Positions 10,282 through 21,139 of a DNA stretch of 64,000 bases are shown here, in pieces. How positions within the stretch are numbered: the first letter of the stretch is position 1; each line of letters opens with the position of its first letter. Source of the DNA: Zwartia panacis (GTDB lineage Bacteria > Pseudomonadota > Gammaproteobacteria > Burkholderiales > Burkholderiaceae_B); NCBI RefSeq assembly GCF_030410395.1, contig NZ_JAUHHF010000003.1, forward strand, positions 372,001-436,000, given 5' to 3'. Both the position numbers and the translations under genes were made by a program. A model generated the notes under the pieces. It worked only from the letters and a program-made list of their open reading frames with translations. It was not told the DNA's origin and searched no databases.

Positions 10282-10369
10282 TACCCTATGACAAACCCGC
10301 ATTGAGTAAATGATCCGATCTGCGCCATACTTAGTTATCAAGATTAAAAACGTATAAGCAGGTGGTCGG

Positions 10370-11143
10370 ATGCAAGACATCATTCTCGAAACCCAGGGAC
10401 TCACAAAGGAATTCCGTGGTTTTGTCGCAGTCAACGACGTCTCCTTACGCGTTCAAAGAGGTCAGATTCACGCCTTGATCGGCCCGAATGGCGCCGGCAA
10501 AACGACCTGCTTCAACCTGCTCACCAAGTTTTTGACCCCCACTCGCGGAAAAATCACCTTCAACGGGCTGGACATTACACGCGACTCGCCCGCACATATC
10601 GCTCGACGCGGCATTATTCGCTCGTTTCAGATCTCTGCGGTTTTTCCTCATTTGTCTGTTCTCGAAAATGTCCGCATTGGTTTGCAGCGTGAAACCGGCC
10701 TGTCCTTTCATTTCTGGCAAAGCGATAAGCGCCTGAATACGCTTAATGAACGCGCACGCGAACTGCTCGATCAAGTCGATCTGGGCGAATTCGCCGATGA
10801 AATGACTGCCAGCCTTCCGTATGGACGCAAACGCGCACTGGAGATCGCGACGACCCTCGCCATGGAACCTGAACTCATGCTTCTGGACGAACCGACCCAG
10901 GGGATGGGCCACGAGGACGTGGATCGTGTCACGCAACTGATCAAGCGTGTCAGCCAGGGTCGGACGATCTTGATGGTGGAACACAATATGAACGTTGTCT
11001 CCTCGATCGCTGACACCATCACCGTCCTGGCACGCGGCTCTGTCCTGGCCGAAGGCAACTACGCGCACGTGTCCAAAAACCCGGCCGTCATGGAAGCCTA
11101 CATGGGTACGACTGAAGGCGAACTGGAGGGGGCACACGGATGA
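10370..11143 (+). CDS. livG: ABC transporter ATP-binding protein, LivG type
   Basis: A 257-residue ATPase of the branched-chain (hydrophobic) amino acid uptake family. Walker A is GPNGAGKTT, Walker B is LMLLDEPTQGMG, and the signature is the LivG variant (ASLPYGRKRALEIA). It powers the permease pair LivH/LivM with LivF. A GGTGG-rich ribosome binding site precedes the ATG. It heads a five-gene cluster and overlaps livF by ATGA. The actual substrate could be other amino acids, amides or small acids. Confidence 0.92.
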   Translation: MQDIILETQGLTKEFRGFVAVNDVSLRVQRGQIHALIGPNGAGKTTCFNLLTKFLTPTRGKITFNGLDITRDSPAHIARRGIIRSFQISAVFPHLSVLENVRIGLQRETGLSFHFWQSDKRLNTLNERARELLDQVDLGEFADEMTASLPYGRKRALEIATTLAMEPELMLLDEPTQGMGHEDVDRVTQLIKRVSQGRTILMVEHNMNVVSSIADTITVLARGSVLAEGNYAHVSKNPAVMEAYMGTTEGELEGAHG

Positions 11144-11850
11144 GCACTTGCGCACTCGAAATCAAAAACCTGCACGCCTGGTATGGCGAGTCACATATCC
11201 TGCATGGCGTTGATCTCACAGTCAACAAAGGTGAAGTGGTGACGCTGCTTGGTCGCAACGGCGCGGGTCGCACCACCACGCTGAGAGCGATTCTGGGCCT
11301 GACTGGATCACGTAAGGGATCCGTGCGTATTCATGGGCACGAAGCCATCGAGATGCCCACCTTCAAGATCGCACATCTTGGCATTGGCTACTGTCCAGAA
11401 GAACGGGGCATTTTCGCGAGTTTGTCCTGCGAGGAAAACTTGCTGCTCCCGCCGCCCGTTGGCGTGCCAGGTGGCGGTATGACGCTTGCCGAAATTTACG
11501 AGATGTTTCCCAACCTTCTGGAGCGCCGTCACTCGCCCGGGACCCGTCTGTCAGGCGGAGAACAACAGATGCTGGCTGTCGCGCGTATTTTGCGAGCCGG
11601 TGCCAATTTGCTCTTGCTCGACGAAATATCCGAGGGCTTGGCGCCTGTCATTGTGCAAGCGCTTGCGCGGATGATCAAAATGCTTAAGGCAAAGGGTTAC
11701 ACGATTGTCATGGTCGAACAAAATTTCCGCTTTGCCGCCCCTCTGGCAGATCGCTTTTATGTCATGGAACACGGTCAAATCGTCGAGCACTTCGATGCGA
11801 GCGAACTCAAGGAAAAGCAATCCGTATTGAACGAATTGCTGGGTGTTTAA
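11140..11850 (+). CDS. livF: ABC transporter ATP-binding protein, LivF type
   Basis: A 236-residue ATPase partner of LivG. The Walker A loop reads GRNGAGRTTT: the usual lysine is arginine. The signature LSGGEQQMLAVAR and Walker B LLLLDEISEGLAP are intact. My recollection is that a subset of LivF proteins share this Lys-to-Arg change, so it may be a family variant rather than a dead enzyme. Start overlaps livG (ATGA); a 16-bp perfect palindrome covers its stop codon. Confidence 0.92.
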   Translation: MSTCALEIKNLHAWYGESHILHGVDLTVNKGEVVTLLGRNGAGRTTTLRAILGLTGSRKGSVRIHGHEAIEMPTFKIAHLGIGYCPEERGIFASLSCEENLLLPPPVGVPGGGMTLAEIYEMFPNLLERRHSPGTRLSGGEQQMLAVARILRAGANLLLLDEISEGLAPVIVQALARMIKMLKAKGYTIVMVEQNFRFAAPLADRFYVMEHGQIVEHFDASELKEKQSVLNELLGV

Positions 11851-11856
11851 ACACCC
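11841..11856. repeat. Perfect palindrome across the livF stop codon
   Basis: GGGTGTTTAAACACCC is self-complementary over all 16 bases and includes the TAA of livF. It sits at the boundary between the ATPase genes and the binding-protein gene. It could form a small hairpin or a protein site; there is no following T-run, so a simple terminator is unlikely. Confidence 0.5.
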
Positions 11857-11935
11857 GCACAAGCTTCACAATTCTGCCCAATAGTGGTCTATACACAAAT
11901 AAAATTTTTATTGCAGCGAACCCCAGGAGAACTAT

Positions 11936-13147
11936 ATGAAACTTCACACCCTAAGCGCTTCGCTGATGTTAGCGGGCCTCGGTCTTGTCGGTCACACCGC
12001 CCAGGCAAATATCTCGGACAACGTCATTCGAATCGGTTTTTTGACCGACATGGCCAGCGTCTACTCAGACATTGACGGTGCAGGCGGTATCGAAGCCGCT
12101 CGCATGGCGATTGCCGATGCTGGCGGCGAGATCAACGGTAAAAAGATTGAACTCGTTTTCGCAGACCATCAAAACAAAGCCGACGTGGCGGCCGCGCGTG
12201 CGCGTGAATGGTTCGATCAGCAAAAAATCGATATGCTGATTGGCGGCACCAACTCTGGCGTCAACCTTGCGCTGGCGGGCATCGCTGCTGAAAAGAAAAA
12301 ACCATTTTTCGCGATCGGTGCAGCAGCCTCTGACCTGACAGGTTCGCAATGTACGCCTTACACCATCCATTGGGCCTATGACACAGTCGCGTTGGCGCGT
12401 GGCACAGGTTCAGCCGTGGTGAAAGCCGGTGGAAAAACCTGGTACTTCTTGACTGCTGATTACGCCTTCGGACATGCGCTTGAAAGAGACACCGCCAAAG
12501 TTGTGCGAGAGTCTGGCGGAGAGGTTAAGGGTCAAGTACGCGCGCCGCTGAATTCCTCAGATTTTTCTTCTTTCCTGCTACAGGCTCAAAGCTCCAAGGC
12601 ACAGATTCTGGGTCTGGCCAACGCTGGTGGCGACACAATCAACTCGATCAAAGCCGCGAATGAGTTCGGTATTGGCAAAACCATGAAAATGGCGGGCCTG
12701 CTGATTTTCATCAACGACATCCACTCACTTGGTTTGCAAGCCACCCAAGGCATGCAATTCACAGACGGCTGGTATTGGGATCAAAACGATGAAACCCGCG
12801 CCTGGTCCAAGAAATTCGAAGCACGCGTTAAGCGCAAGCCATCCATGATTCAGGCAGGCGACTATTCAGCAGTCTCCTTCTACCTGAACGCGATCAAGGC
12901 AACAGGTAGCGATGACGGCGATACCGTCATGAAGTGGATGAAGTCCAACAAGGTCAACGACATGTTCGCCAAAAATGGCTATGTCCGCGAGGATGGCCGG
13001 ATGGTTCACGACATGTTCCTGATGGAAGTCAAAAAACCAAGCGAATCCAAGGGACCTTGGGACTATTACAAGCAGATCGCAGTCCTGCCCGGTGAGGAAG
13101 TCTTCACCAAACTCTCTGAGTCCACCTGCAAACTCGTCAAGAAGTAA
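11936..13147 (+). CDS. livK: ABC transporter substrate-binding protein (branched-chain amino acid type)
   Basis: A 403-residue periplasmic binding protein of the Leu/Ile/Val family (Peripla_BP_6 type). It has a signal peptide with cleavage likely after HTAQA (about residue 24), then VIRIGFLTDMASVY and a ligand-contact-like AIGAAASDLTG. A strong AGGAG site precedes the ATG. The 85-nt gap after livF contains a possible promoter (TTCACA at 11865 and TATACA at 11890, 19-nt spacing). Ligand cannot be assigned from sequence; members of this subgroup bind amino acids, amides or aromatic acids. Confidence 0.9.
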   Translation: MKLHTLSASLMLAGLGLVGHTAQANISDNVIRIGFLTDMASVYSDIDGAGGIEAARMAIADAGGEINGKKIELVFADHQNKADVAAARAREWFDQQKIDMLIGGTNSGVNLALAGIAAEKKKPFFAIGAAASDLTGSQCTPYTIHWAYDTVALARGTGSAVVKAGGKTWYFLTADYAFGHALERDTAKVVRESGGEVKGQVRAPLNSSDFSSFLLQAQSSKAQILGLANAGGDTINSIKAANEFGIGKTMKMAGLLIFINDIHSLGLQATQGMQFTDGWYWDQNDETRAWSKKFEARVKRKPSMIQAGDYSAVSFYLNAIKATGSDDGDTVMKWMKSNKVNDMFAKNGYVREDGRMVHDMFLMEVKKPSESKGPWDYYKQIAVLPGEEVFTKLSESTCKLVKK

Positions 13148-13156
13148 GCAGACCTT

Positions 13157-13188
13157 ACCCCCGGCGACCCATCAGTCCGTCCGGGGGT
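13157..13188 (+). other. Hairpin between livK and livH
   Basis: ACCCCCGG (13157-13164) and CCGGGGGT (13181-13188) form a perfect 8-bp stem with a 16-nt loop. No clear T-run follows. Such hairpins after binding-protein genes commonly protect the upstream mRNA or attenuate transcription, so the binding protein is made in excess over the permeases. Confidence 0.6.
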
Positions 13189-13230
13189 CATTCTCTGATC
13201 ATGAAATTGGCTTGATGAAGTAGGCAGAAG

Positions 13231-14118
13231 ATGATCACTATTTTTGGTATTCCCTTACAAGCGTTTCTCGGCCAGCTCCTGCTCGGTCTAGTGAACGGCT
13301 CTTTTTATGCCATTTTGTCGCTTGGACTGGCTGTTATTTTCGGCTTACTCAACGTCATCAATTTCGCACATGGCGCGCTCTACATGCTGGGTGCGTTTCT
13401 GGCCTGGATGGGACTGAACTATCTTGGACTGAACTATTGGATCATGCTGATCGTCGCGCCCATTTTGGTGGGATTGTTCGGGATCCTCATTGAAAAATTT
13501 CTGCTTAAACACCTTTACAAACTCGATCATCTCTATGGCCTGTTGCTGACCTTCGGTATCACGCTCCTGATCGAAGGCTTGTTTCGCAGCTTTTATGGCG
13601 CGTCCGGACAACCTTACTCGGCCCCCGAGGCGCTACGCGGCGCTACGAACCTCGGCTTCATGATGCTTCCGAATTATCGTGGCTGGGTGGTCGTCGCCTC
13701 ACTCACCGTATGTCTGATCACGTGGTTTGTGATTGAGCGCACAAAACTAGGTGCGCTGCTGCGTGCAGGCACTGAGAATCCCCGACTCGTCGAAGCTTTT
13801 GGCGTGAACGTACCACTGATGATCACGCTGACTTATGGCTTTGGCGTCGCGCTGGCAGGATTTGCCGGTGTGTTGGCCGCCCCCATTATCCAGGTTTCTC
13901 CACTGATGGGATCCAACTTGATTATTGTGGTGTTTGCCGTGGTGGTGATTGGTGGAATGGGCTCGATCCTGGGCGCCATCGTCACGGGGCTTGGTCTCGG
14001 TGTCATCGAAGGACTCACCAAGGTTTTCTGGCCCGAAGCTTCCAGTACGGTCGTCTTTATCATCATGGCCATTGTCCTGCTGATTCGCCCAGCCGGTTTG
14101 TTCGGAAAAGAAAAATGA
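13231..14118 (+). CDS. livH: Branched-chain amino acid-type ABC permease, LivH
   Basis: A 295-residue inner-membrane permease with about eight hydrophobic segments. It begins GLVNGSFYAILSLGLAVIFGLLNVINFAHG, which matches the LivH family signature, and contains the cytoplasmic coupling region ENPRLVEAFGVNV. It forms a heterodimer with LivM and overlaps livM by ATGA. It lies 83 nt after livK, beyond an mRNA hairpin. Confidence 0.93.
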   Translation: MITIFGIPLQAFLGQLLLGLVNGSFYAILSLGLAVIFGLLNVINFAHGALYMLGAFLAWMGLNYLGLNYWIMLIVAPILVGLFGILIEKFLLKHLYKLDHLYGLLLTFGITLLIEGLFRSFYGASGQPYSAPEALRGATNLGFMMLPNYRGWVVVASLTVCLITWFVIERTKLGALLRAGTENPRLVEAFGVNVPLMITLTYGFGVALAGFAGVLAAPIIQVSPLMGSNLIIVVFAVVVIGGMGSILGAIVTGLGLGVIEGLTKVFWPEASSTVVFIIMAIVLLIRPAGLFGKEK

Positions 14119-15101
14119 ATCGTCAGAATCTCGGATATCTTGTTGCACTGATTTTGCTGGCCATCGTGCCGCTGACTGGGGTGTATCCCGTCTTTGTCAT
14201 GAAAATCATGTGTTACGCCTTGTTTGCCTGCGCGTTCAATCTCTTGCTGGGTTTCACGGGCCTGCTGTCATTTGGCCATGCCGCCTTTTTAGGGAGCGCA
14301 GCCTATGCCTCCGGACATGCGATCAAAATGTGGGGATTTCCCACAGAAGTCGGTCTCGCGTTTGGTGTTCTTGTCGCGGGCGTGCTGGGACTCGCAATGG
14401 GTGCCCTGGCGATCCGCCGAAGCGGAATCTATTTTGCGATGATTACGCTGGCTCTGTCCCAGATGGTGTATTTTTTCTTTCTCCAGGCCAAATTCACCGG
14501 TGGCGAAGATGGTTTGCAGGGCGTCCCTCGCGGTACGCTGTTTGGTCTGATTGACTTGAAAAGCGACTTCAACTTGTACTACGTCGTCATGGCCATTTTT
14601 GTCCTTGGCTATTTCATCATCTGGCGCACCGTTCACTCACCTTTTGGACAAGTACTCAAAGCGATTCGCGAAAACGAAGCGCGCGCAACCTCCCTGGGAT
14701 ACGACGTCGACCGCTTCAAGCTTCTGGCGTTTGTCCTATCGGCCATGCTTGCTGGACTGGCCGGTTCGACCAAGATGCTGATTTTTGTCTCGGCCACTTT
14801 GACTGATGCGACCTGGCAAATGTCTGGGCTGGTGATTCTGATGACGCTGATTGGTGGACTCGGCACGCTGGTGGGCCCAGTAATCGGCGCATTTATCGTT
14901 GTCTTGCTTGAAAACAAGGTCGGTGAACTTGGCGCGACGCTGACAAGCTGGACCGGGATCGAATGGTTTCAGCGATTGGGCGAGTCTGTCTCAATCGTCA
15001 TTGGTTTGATTTTCGTGATCTGCGTGCTGGCCTTCCGACGCGGTATCGTCGGCGAAGTCAGTGCATGGCTTGAGCGACGCAAAGCGCTCAAGCAATCATG
15101 A
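14115..15101 (+). CDS. livM: Branched-chain amino acid-type ABC permease, LivM
   Basis: A 328-residue membrane protein with some nine to ten hydrophobic segments, including the family motif LLGFTGLLSFGHAAFLG near residue 40 and the EAA-like AIRENEARATSLGYDV around residue 190. It completes the transporter. It ends 15 nt from the convergent bioY stop, and no terminator is visible in that gap. Confidence 0.93.
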   Translation: MNRQNLGYLVALILLAIVPLTGVYPVFVMKIMCYALFACAFNLLLGFTGLLSFGHAAFLGSAAYASGHAIKMWGFPTEVGLAFGVLVAGVLGLAMGALAIRRSGIYFAMITLALSQMVYFFFLQAKFTGGEDGLQGVPRGTLFGLIDLKSDFNLYYVVMAIFVLGYFIIWRTVHSPFGQVLKAIRENEARATSLGYDVDRFKLLAFVLSAMLAGLAGSTKMLIFVSATLTDATWQMSGLVILMTLIGGLGTLVGPVIGAFIVVLLENKVGELGATLTSWTGIEWFQRLGESVSIVIGLIFVICVLAFRRGIVGEVSAWLERRKALKQS

Positions 15102-15116
15102 CCATTTCGTAACGTA

Positions 15117-15695
15117 TCAAACGAGCGCGAGACGTCGCACCCGCTGTGCGACGATACTCGCGATCAGCGCCTTAAGCAGATCACCCGGGATAAACACCAC
15201 AATTGCCCAGGCAGCTTTGCTCAAGCTCATGCCGGTCACGATCGAGAGCCACGGAATACCTGCCGCGTACACGACGAGCAACCCGCCGACCACGCATGCG
15301 CTCCAGTAGCGCAAGACTTGAGGGGCCATGGCTGACCACCCCTGTTGACCTGAAGTTGCCGCACCATCTTTTGGTAATCGCCCCGCGAGCCAGCCCGTCA
15401 CGACAGCGCCCGGAATCATGCCTAATAAAAACCCCCCTGTCGGACCCGCGAGTACGGCCAGACCCGCGCGCCCACCCGGCAAAACCGGAATACCCACCAT
15501 GGCGATCAACACATAAGTCAGCACCACCAACCCACCCCGCCAAGGTCCGAGAATCAACCCCGCGAGCATGACGCCAAAGGTCTGCAATGTCACGGGAACG
15601 GGTACCCAAGGTACAGGTACAGGTGGAATCAAACCCAGCACGATGATCATTGCTGTAAATAAAGCAATCAGCACAAGATCTTTTGTTTTCAACAT
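15117..15695 (-). CDS. bioY: Biotin transporter S component BioY
   Basis: A 192-residue integral membrane protein with six hydrophobic helices, the biotin-binding S component of an ECF transporter. BioY hallmarks are the early VPVTLQTFGVMLAGLILGPWRG, then GRAGLAVLAGPTGGFLLGM. A TTG precedes the ATG (15695) by one codon. It is the last gene of bioM-bioN-bioY, 12 nt after bioN. A perfect 8-bp stem-loop (15133-15153) lies in its last codons. Confidence 0.94.
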   Translation of the reverse strand: MLKTKDLVLIALFTAMIIVLGLIPPVPVPWVPVPVTLQTFGVMLAGLILGPWRGGLVVLTYVLIAMVGIPVLPGGRAGLAVLAGPTGGFLLGMIPGAVVTGWLAGRLPKDGAATSGQQGWSAMAPQVLRYWSACVVGGLLVVYAAGIPWLSIVTGMSLSKAAWAIVVFIPGDLLKALIASIVAQRVRRLALV

Positions 15696-15707
15696 CAACT
15701 TTCCAAT

Positions 15708-16298
15708 TTAGTATCTTGCATCAAGGGCTTCCGCAATCTCTTGCGCGCGTCTGAGCGTTCGCAACAGCATCGGCACACCCATTGTAAAAGGACTCGGTTT
15801 CAACCCGCGTGCAACCTGCGCCTCACGAATTTCGCGCCATTGTAAAGACAGCTCCGGAATGAGGCGCAGCGTCAAACCAAAAACAAGCGCGACGCGCTCG
15901 CTATTGATCCACCCGCGTATGTGCAAGGGTTTGAGCAACCAGATTAAAACCTCCATCATCTGACTGATCGAAGTTGTCATCGTGACCAAGAGCGCCCCGA
16001 GCAACAATGCGCTCATGCGCAGACCGACCTCGAGCGCTGCCTCAGGGGTCTGCACAAAACCAGTAAACAAAATCAGCGCAAGCAATAACCAGCTCAGTGC
16101 GCGTAGGTGAGACCAGAGCTTTTGAATCCCGACGCCAGATTGCTGCACCAGGATGCATACCCCCAGTAAAGAGACGAGTAGAACAGGCCAGTGATGGATC
16201 CACATCAAGCCACCACCTGCCAGCATCAGAATCGCAAGCTTGAGTCCTGCGCTGAGACGATGCAACCAGCTGTTGCCGGGAAAATAAAAGGAGCCCAT
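15708..16298 (-). CDS. bioN: Energy-coupling factor transmembrane protein BioN
   Basis: A 196-residue T component that links the ATPase BioM to BioY. The hydrophobic core is followed by the two coupling motifs of the family: AQVARGLK near residue 165, and a second at the extreme C-terminus that reads ALDARY, an ARG variant. The start overlaps the bioM stop (TGATG). It is shorter than general EcfT proteins but normal for BioN. Confidence 0.9.
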   Translation of the reverse strand: MGSFYFPGNSWLHRLSAGLKLAILMLAGGGLMWIHHWPVLLVSLLGVCILVQQSGVGIQKLWSHLRALSWLLLALILFTGFVQTPEAALEVGLRMSALLLGALLVTMTTSISQMMEVLIWLLKPLHIRGWINSERVALVFGLTLRLIPELSLQWREIREAQVARGLKPSPFTMGVPMLLRTLRRAQEIAEALDARY

Positions 16299-16975
16299 CA
16301 GCCGCAGTGCGTCCGGTACCAGGCGGTCGCCGCGCGAGCGGTGCCGTCAAAAGCCAGTCGACCTTCGCGCAGTACGAGCACACGCTCCATCGTATCCATT
16401 AAATCAAGATCATGGCTGACAATCAGCGCGGGCTGCGCAAGCGCCCGCAGATGCTGTTCGAAGCGATTGCGCATCGATAAATCAAGCTGCGTGGTCGGTT
16501 CATCGAACACCAAGATGTCTGGCTCCGTCGCCAACACACCCGCCAGCGCGATCAGCTGCCTTTCACCGCCTGAGAGTGTGTGGATCAAACGGTCCTGCAA
16601 ATGGAGCACACCCAACTGAGCCAAAGCCTCCAGCATGCGCTGTCGCCGTACGACAGCATCCGAGATCCGGCGTTTCAGACCGAATTCGATATCCTCACTC
16701 ACCATTGGAAAGACAATCTGGTTATCAGGGTTTTGAAATACAAAACCCACCTTCCTGCGTATCTTTTCCACATCATGGCGTGTATCGAGACCATCGACGC
16801 GAATTTGTCCTGTTTTTGGAAGCAACAGCCCATTGATCAGGCGAATAAAGGTACTCTTGCCTGAGCCGTTCGGACCAATAATTCCAATCCTATGCTCAGA
16901 CAGACTTAAGCTCAGGTCAGCCAACGTTTGGCGGCCCTCGCGTTCGACAAAGATATTTTTAAACTCGATTAACAT
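16298..16975 (-). CDS. bioM: Biotin ECF transporter ATPase BioM
   Basis: A 225-residue ABC ATPase. Walker A is GPNGSGKST, the Q-loop FQNPDNQIVFP is typical of ECF ATPases, the signature is LSGGERQLIALAG and Walker B is ILVFDEPTTQLDL. A single A subunit with BioN and BioY is the BioMNY arrangement. It is divergent from msrB with 53 nt between; no BirA- or BioR-type operator was recognised there. Confidence 0.93.
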   Translation of the reverse strand: MLIEFKNIFVEREGRQTLADLSLSLSEHRIGIIGPNGSGKSTFIRLINGLLLPKTGQIRVDGLDTRHDVEKIRRKVGFVFQNPDNQIVFPMVSEDIEFGLKRRISDAVVRRQRMLEALAQLGVLHLQDRLIHTLSGGERQLIALAGVLATEPDILVFDEPTTQLDLSMRNRFEQHLRALAQPALIVSHDLDLMDTMERVLVLREGRLAFDGTARAATAWYRTHCG

Positions 16976-17028
16976 GGTGATCGATTATGCATGAGAACTT
17001 TTTCTAAAACTCTCACTCCAAGCAAAGT

Positions 17029-17427
17029 ATGCAAAAAATCAATAAAACCGACGCTGAATGGAAAGCCCTGCTTTCCCCCGAAGAATATTACGTTGCCCGT
17101 CAAAAGGGGACAGAGCGGGCCTTCACAGGTCGCTATTGGGACCATCGCGAATACGGTATCTATCGTTGTGTGGGTTGCGGCACCGCGCTGTTCGCGTCCG
17201 ACACAAAATTTGATGCGGGTTGTGGTTGGCCGAGTTATTTTGAGCCGATCAATCCGGAAAACGTCAAAGAAGAGACAGATTTCTCACATGGTATGGTTCG
17301 CACCGAAGTCATGTGCAATGTCTGCGACAGCCATCTAGGGCATGTCTTTCCGGATGGGCCACCGCCCACCGGTTTACGGTATTGCATCAACTCCCTATCC
17401 CTGACGTTCGAACCTCTCAAGCCATGA
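17029..17427 (+). CDS. msrB: Peptide-methionine (R)-S-oxide reductase
   Basis: A 132-residue repair enzyme reducing methionine-R-sulfoxide in proteins. The zinc-binding pairs are CVGC and CNVC, and the catalytic cysteine lies in [11 protein letters not shown]. Length is typical for a single-domain MsrB. It starts a run of four genes, each overlapping the next by ATGA (msrB-yciB-bolA-parvulin), an order common in Alcaligenaceae as I recall it. Confidence 0.96.
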   Translation: MQKINKTDAEWKALLSPEEYYVARQKGTERAFTGRYWDHREYGIYRCVGCGTALFASDTKFDAGCGWPSYFEPINPENVKEETDFSHGMVRTEVMCNVCDSHLGHVFPDGPPPTGLRYCINSLSLTFEPLKP

Positions 17428-18011
17428 AAAAATTTCTGTTCGACCTTTTCCCACTGATTTTATTTTTCGTGGCTTACCGTTTTGCGGATATTTACGTCGC
17501 GACTGCTGTTGCGATCGCCGCCGCAGTCTTGCAAATCCTCTGGATCAAACTGACGGGAAAACCTATTGAGACCATGCATTGGGTCAATTTCGCCGTCATT
17601 GTGTTTTTCGGTGGTGCCACCCTCTGGCTCCAAAATGAAACTTTCATCAAATGGAAGCCGACCGTGCTGTATTGGCTCTTCGGCATGGTGCTTCTGGTCA
17701 GCAAATACATGCTGAATCGCAATCTGATGCAAAAACTGCTGGGTGAAAAGGTCTCGATGCCCGACGCCGCCTGGAATAAGCTCAACCTGAGCTGGGCACT
17801 CTTTTTTCTGGCCGCAGGCGGATTGAACCTGTTCGTTGCTTTTTCCGGTCTCTTCACTGAAAGCCAGTGGGTCAATTTCAAGGTATTTGGACTGATGGCG
17901 CTTTTGATTGTGTTTGTGATCGCACAATCCATCTGGCTTGGCAAGCATATGCAGCATGAGGAACCAAAAGATGCCCTGGCCGCCCCGGATGCCAAGGAGC
18001 ACAAATCATGA
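17424..18011 (+). CDS. yciB: Inner membrane intracellular septation protein A family (YciB/IspZ)
   Basis: A 195-residue membrane protein with about five hydrophobic helices, starting [19 protein letters not shown], the family N-terminus. Homologues affect cell envelope integrity and septation; the biochemical role is not known. The start is set by the ATGA overlap with the msrB stop. The C-terminal tail ([18 protein letters not shown]) is hydrophilic. Confidence 0.93.
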   Translation: MKKFLFDLFPLILFFVAYRFADIYVATAVAIAAAVLQILWIKLTGKPIETMHWVNFAVIVFFGGATLWLQNETFIKWKPTVLYWLFGMVLLVSKYMLNRNLMQKLLGEKVSMPDAAWNKLNLSWALFFLAAGGLNLFVAFSGLFTESQWVNFKVFGLMALLIVFVIAQSIWLGKHMQHEEPKDALAAPDAKEHKS

Positions 18012-18292
18012 CCACCGCGACCAATCCGCATCTCACCCTGTTGCGTGAACGCCTGGCGCCGCTCAATGCCCTGGAAATCGACATTATCGATGAGTCGCAC
18101 CTCCACGCTGGTCACTCTGGCAATCCCGGCAATGCCAGCCATTTCCGGGCCACAATCGTGGCGGAATGCTTTAACAACCGACCGATGATTGCGCAACATC
18201 GGCTGGTGTATGATCTTTTGCGCGATTTAATCCCACACCCGATTCATGCGCTTGCGCTGACCACTCGGGCGCCCTCCAAAGGAAATTCATGA
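18008..18292 (+). CDS. bolA: BolA family protein
   Basis: A 94-residue BolA-like protein (HSGNPGNASHFRATIVAECF, then RPMIAQHRLVYDLL). Family members bind monothiol glutaredoxins and [2Fe-2S] clusters and act in iron homeostasis or as stress regulators. It overlaps both neighbours by ATGA, so it is translated as part of the msrB operon. Confidence 0.92.
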   Translation: MTTATNPHLTLLRERLAPLNALEIDIIDESHLHAGHSGNPGNASHFRATIVAECFNNRPMIAQHRLVYDLLRDLIPHPIHALALTTRAPSKGNS

Positions 18293-19062
18293 AACGTATC
18301 GTTATGCTCGCCGCCGCACTTGTGCTGGTTGCTCCTCTCCATGCCCAAAACGTTGCCACCGTGAATGGCAAAGCAATTACCCAGGCGAACGTCGATCAGT
18401 TTGTCAAACTGCTGGTTGCGCGCGGCGCGACTGACTCTGCTGAAATGCGCGATCAGATCAAGCAAGAATTGATCAATCGCCAGGTGATGGTCCAGGCTGC
18501 CGAGGCCGCTGGCATCCCCAAAGATCCCACCGTTGCGATCGAGCTCGAATTGGCCCGCCAAGGCATTCTGGTTCAGGCCTTGATGGCTGATTATCTGAAA
18601 AAGAACCCCATCACTGACGAAGCCGTCAAAGCTGAGTACGAAAAACTGAAGAAAGCCGAGGCTGACAAGTTTGAGTACAACGTTCGTCACATTCTGGTCG
18701 AAGACGAAAAAACCGCCAACGAGATCCAGGACAAGCTGAAAAACAAATCTGCCAAGTTCGAAGATCTGGCCAAACAGTCCAAGGACACTGGCAGCGCCGC
18801 CAAAGGTGGCGAGCTGGGCTGGGCACCTGACACAAACTACGTCGAGCCTTTCGCCAAAGCCGTGGCTGCCACCAAAAAAGGACAGCTCGCCGACAAGCCT
18901 GTTCAGTCACAGTTCGGCTGGCACGTCATCGAAGTGATGGACATTCGTCCGGTCGAGTTCCCACCTCTGGATCAAGTTCGCAAAGAACTCGAGCAGATGA
19001 TGCGTGAACAAGCGTTGGCGGCCTATCAGGCCCAGCTGCGCAGCAAAGCCAAGATTCAGTAA
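18289..19062 (+). CDS. Parvulin-type peptidyl-prolyl cis-trans isomerase, periplasmic
   Basis: A 257-residue protein with a signal peptide (cleavage likely after LHAQ, near residue 20), an N-terminal SurA/PrsA-like helical domain (NVATVNGKAITQANVDQ) and a parvulin PPIase domain from about residue 130 (VRHILVEDEKTA through SQFGWHVIEV). It probably assists folding of exported proteins. It is the last gene of the msrB operon and ends 13 nt before the convergent ligA stop. Confidence 0.92.
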   Translation: MKRIVMLAAALVLVAPLHAQNVATVNGKAITQANVDQFVKLLVARGATDSAEMRDQIKQELINRQVMVQAAEAAGIPKDPTVAIELELARQGILVQALMADYLKKNPITDEAVKAEYEKLKKAEADKFEYNVRHILVEDEKTANEIQDKLKNKSAKFEDLAKQSKDTGSAAKGGELGWAPDTNYVEPFAKAVAATKKGQLADKPVQSQFGWHVIEVMDIRPVEFPPLDQVRKELEQMMREQALAAYQAQLRSKAKIQ

Positions 19063-19075
19063 TCCACGTTCTCGG

Positions 19076-21139
<2,064 letters not shown>

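Noticed and set aside
16976-17028. BirA or BioR operator before bioM
   Set aside because: The 53-nt divergent gap shows neither TTGTAAACC-type nor TTATCTATAA-type sequence.
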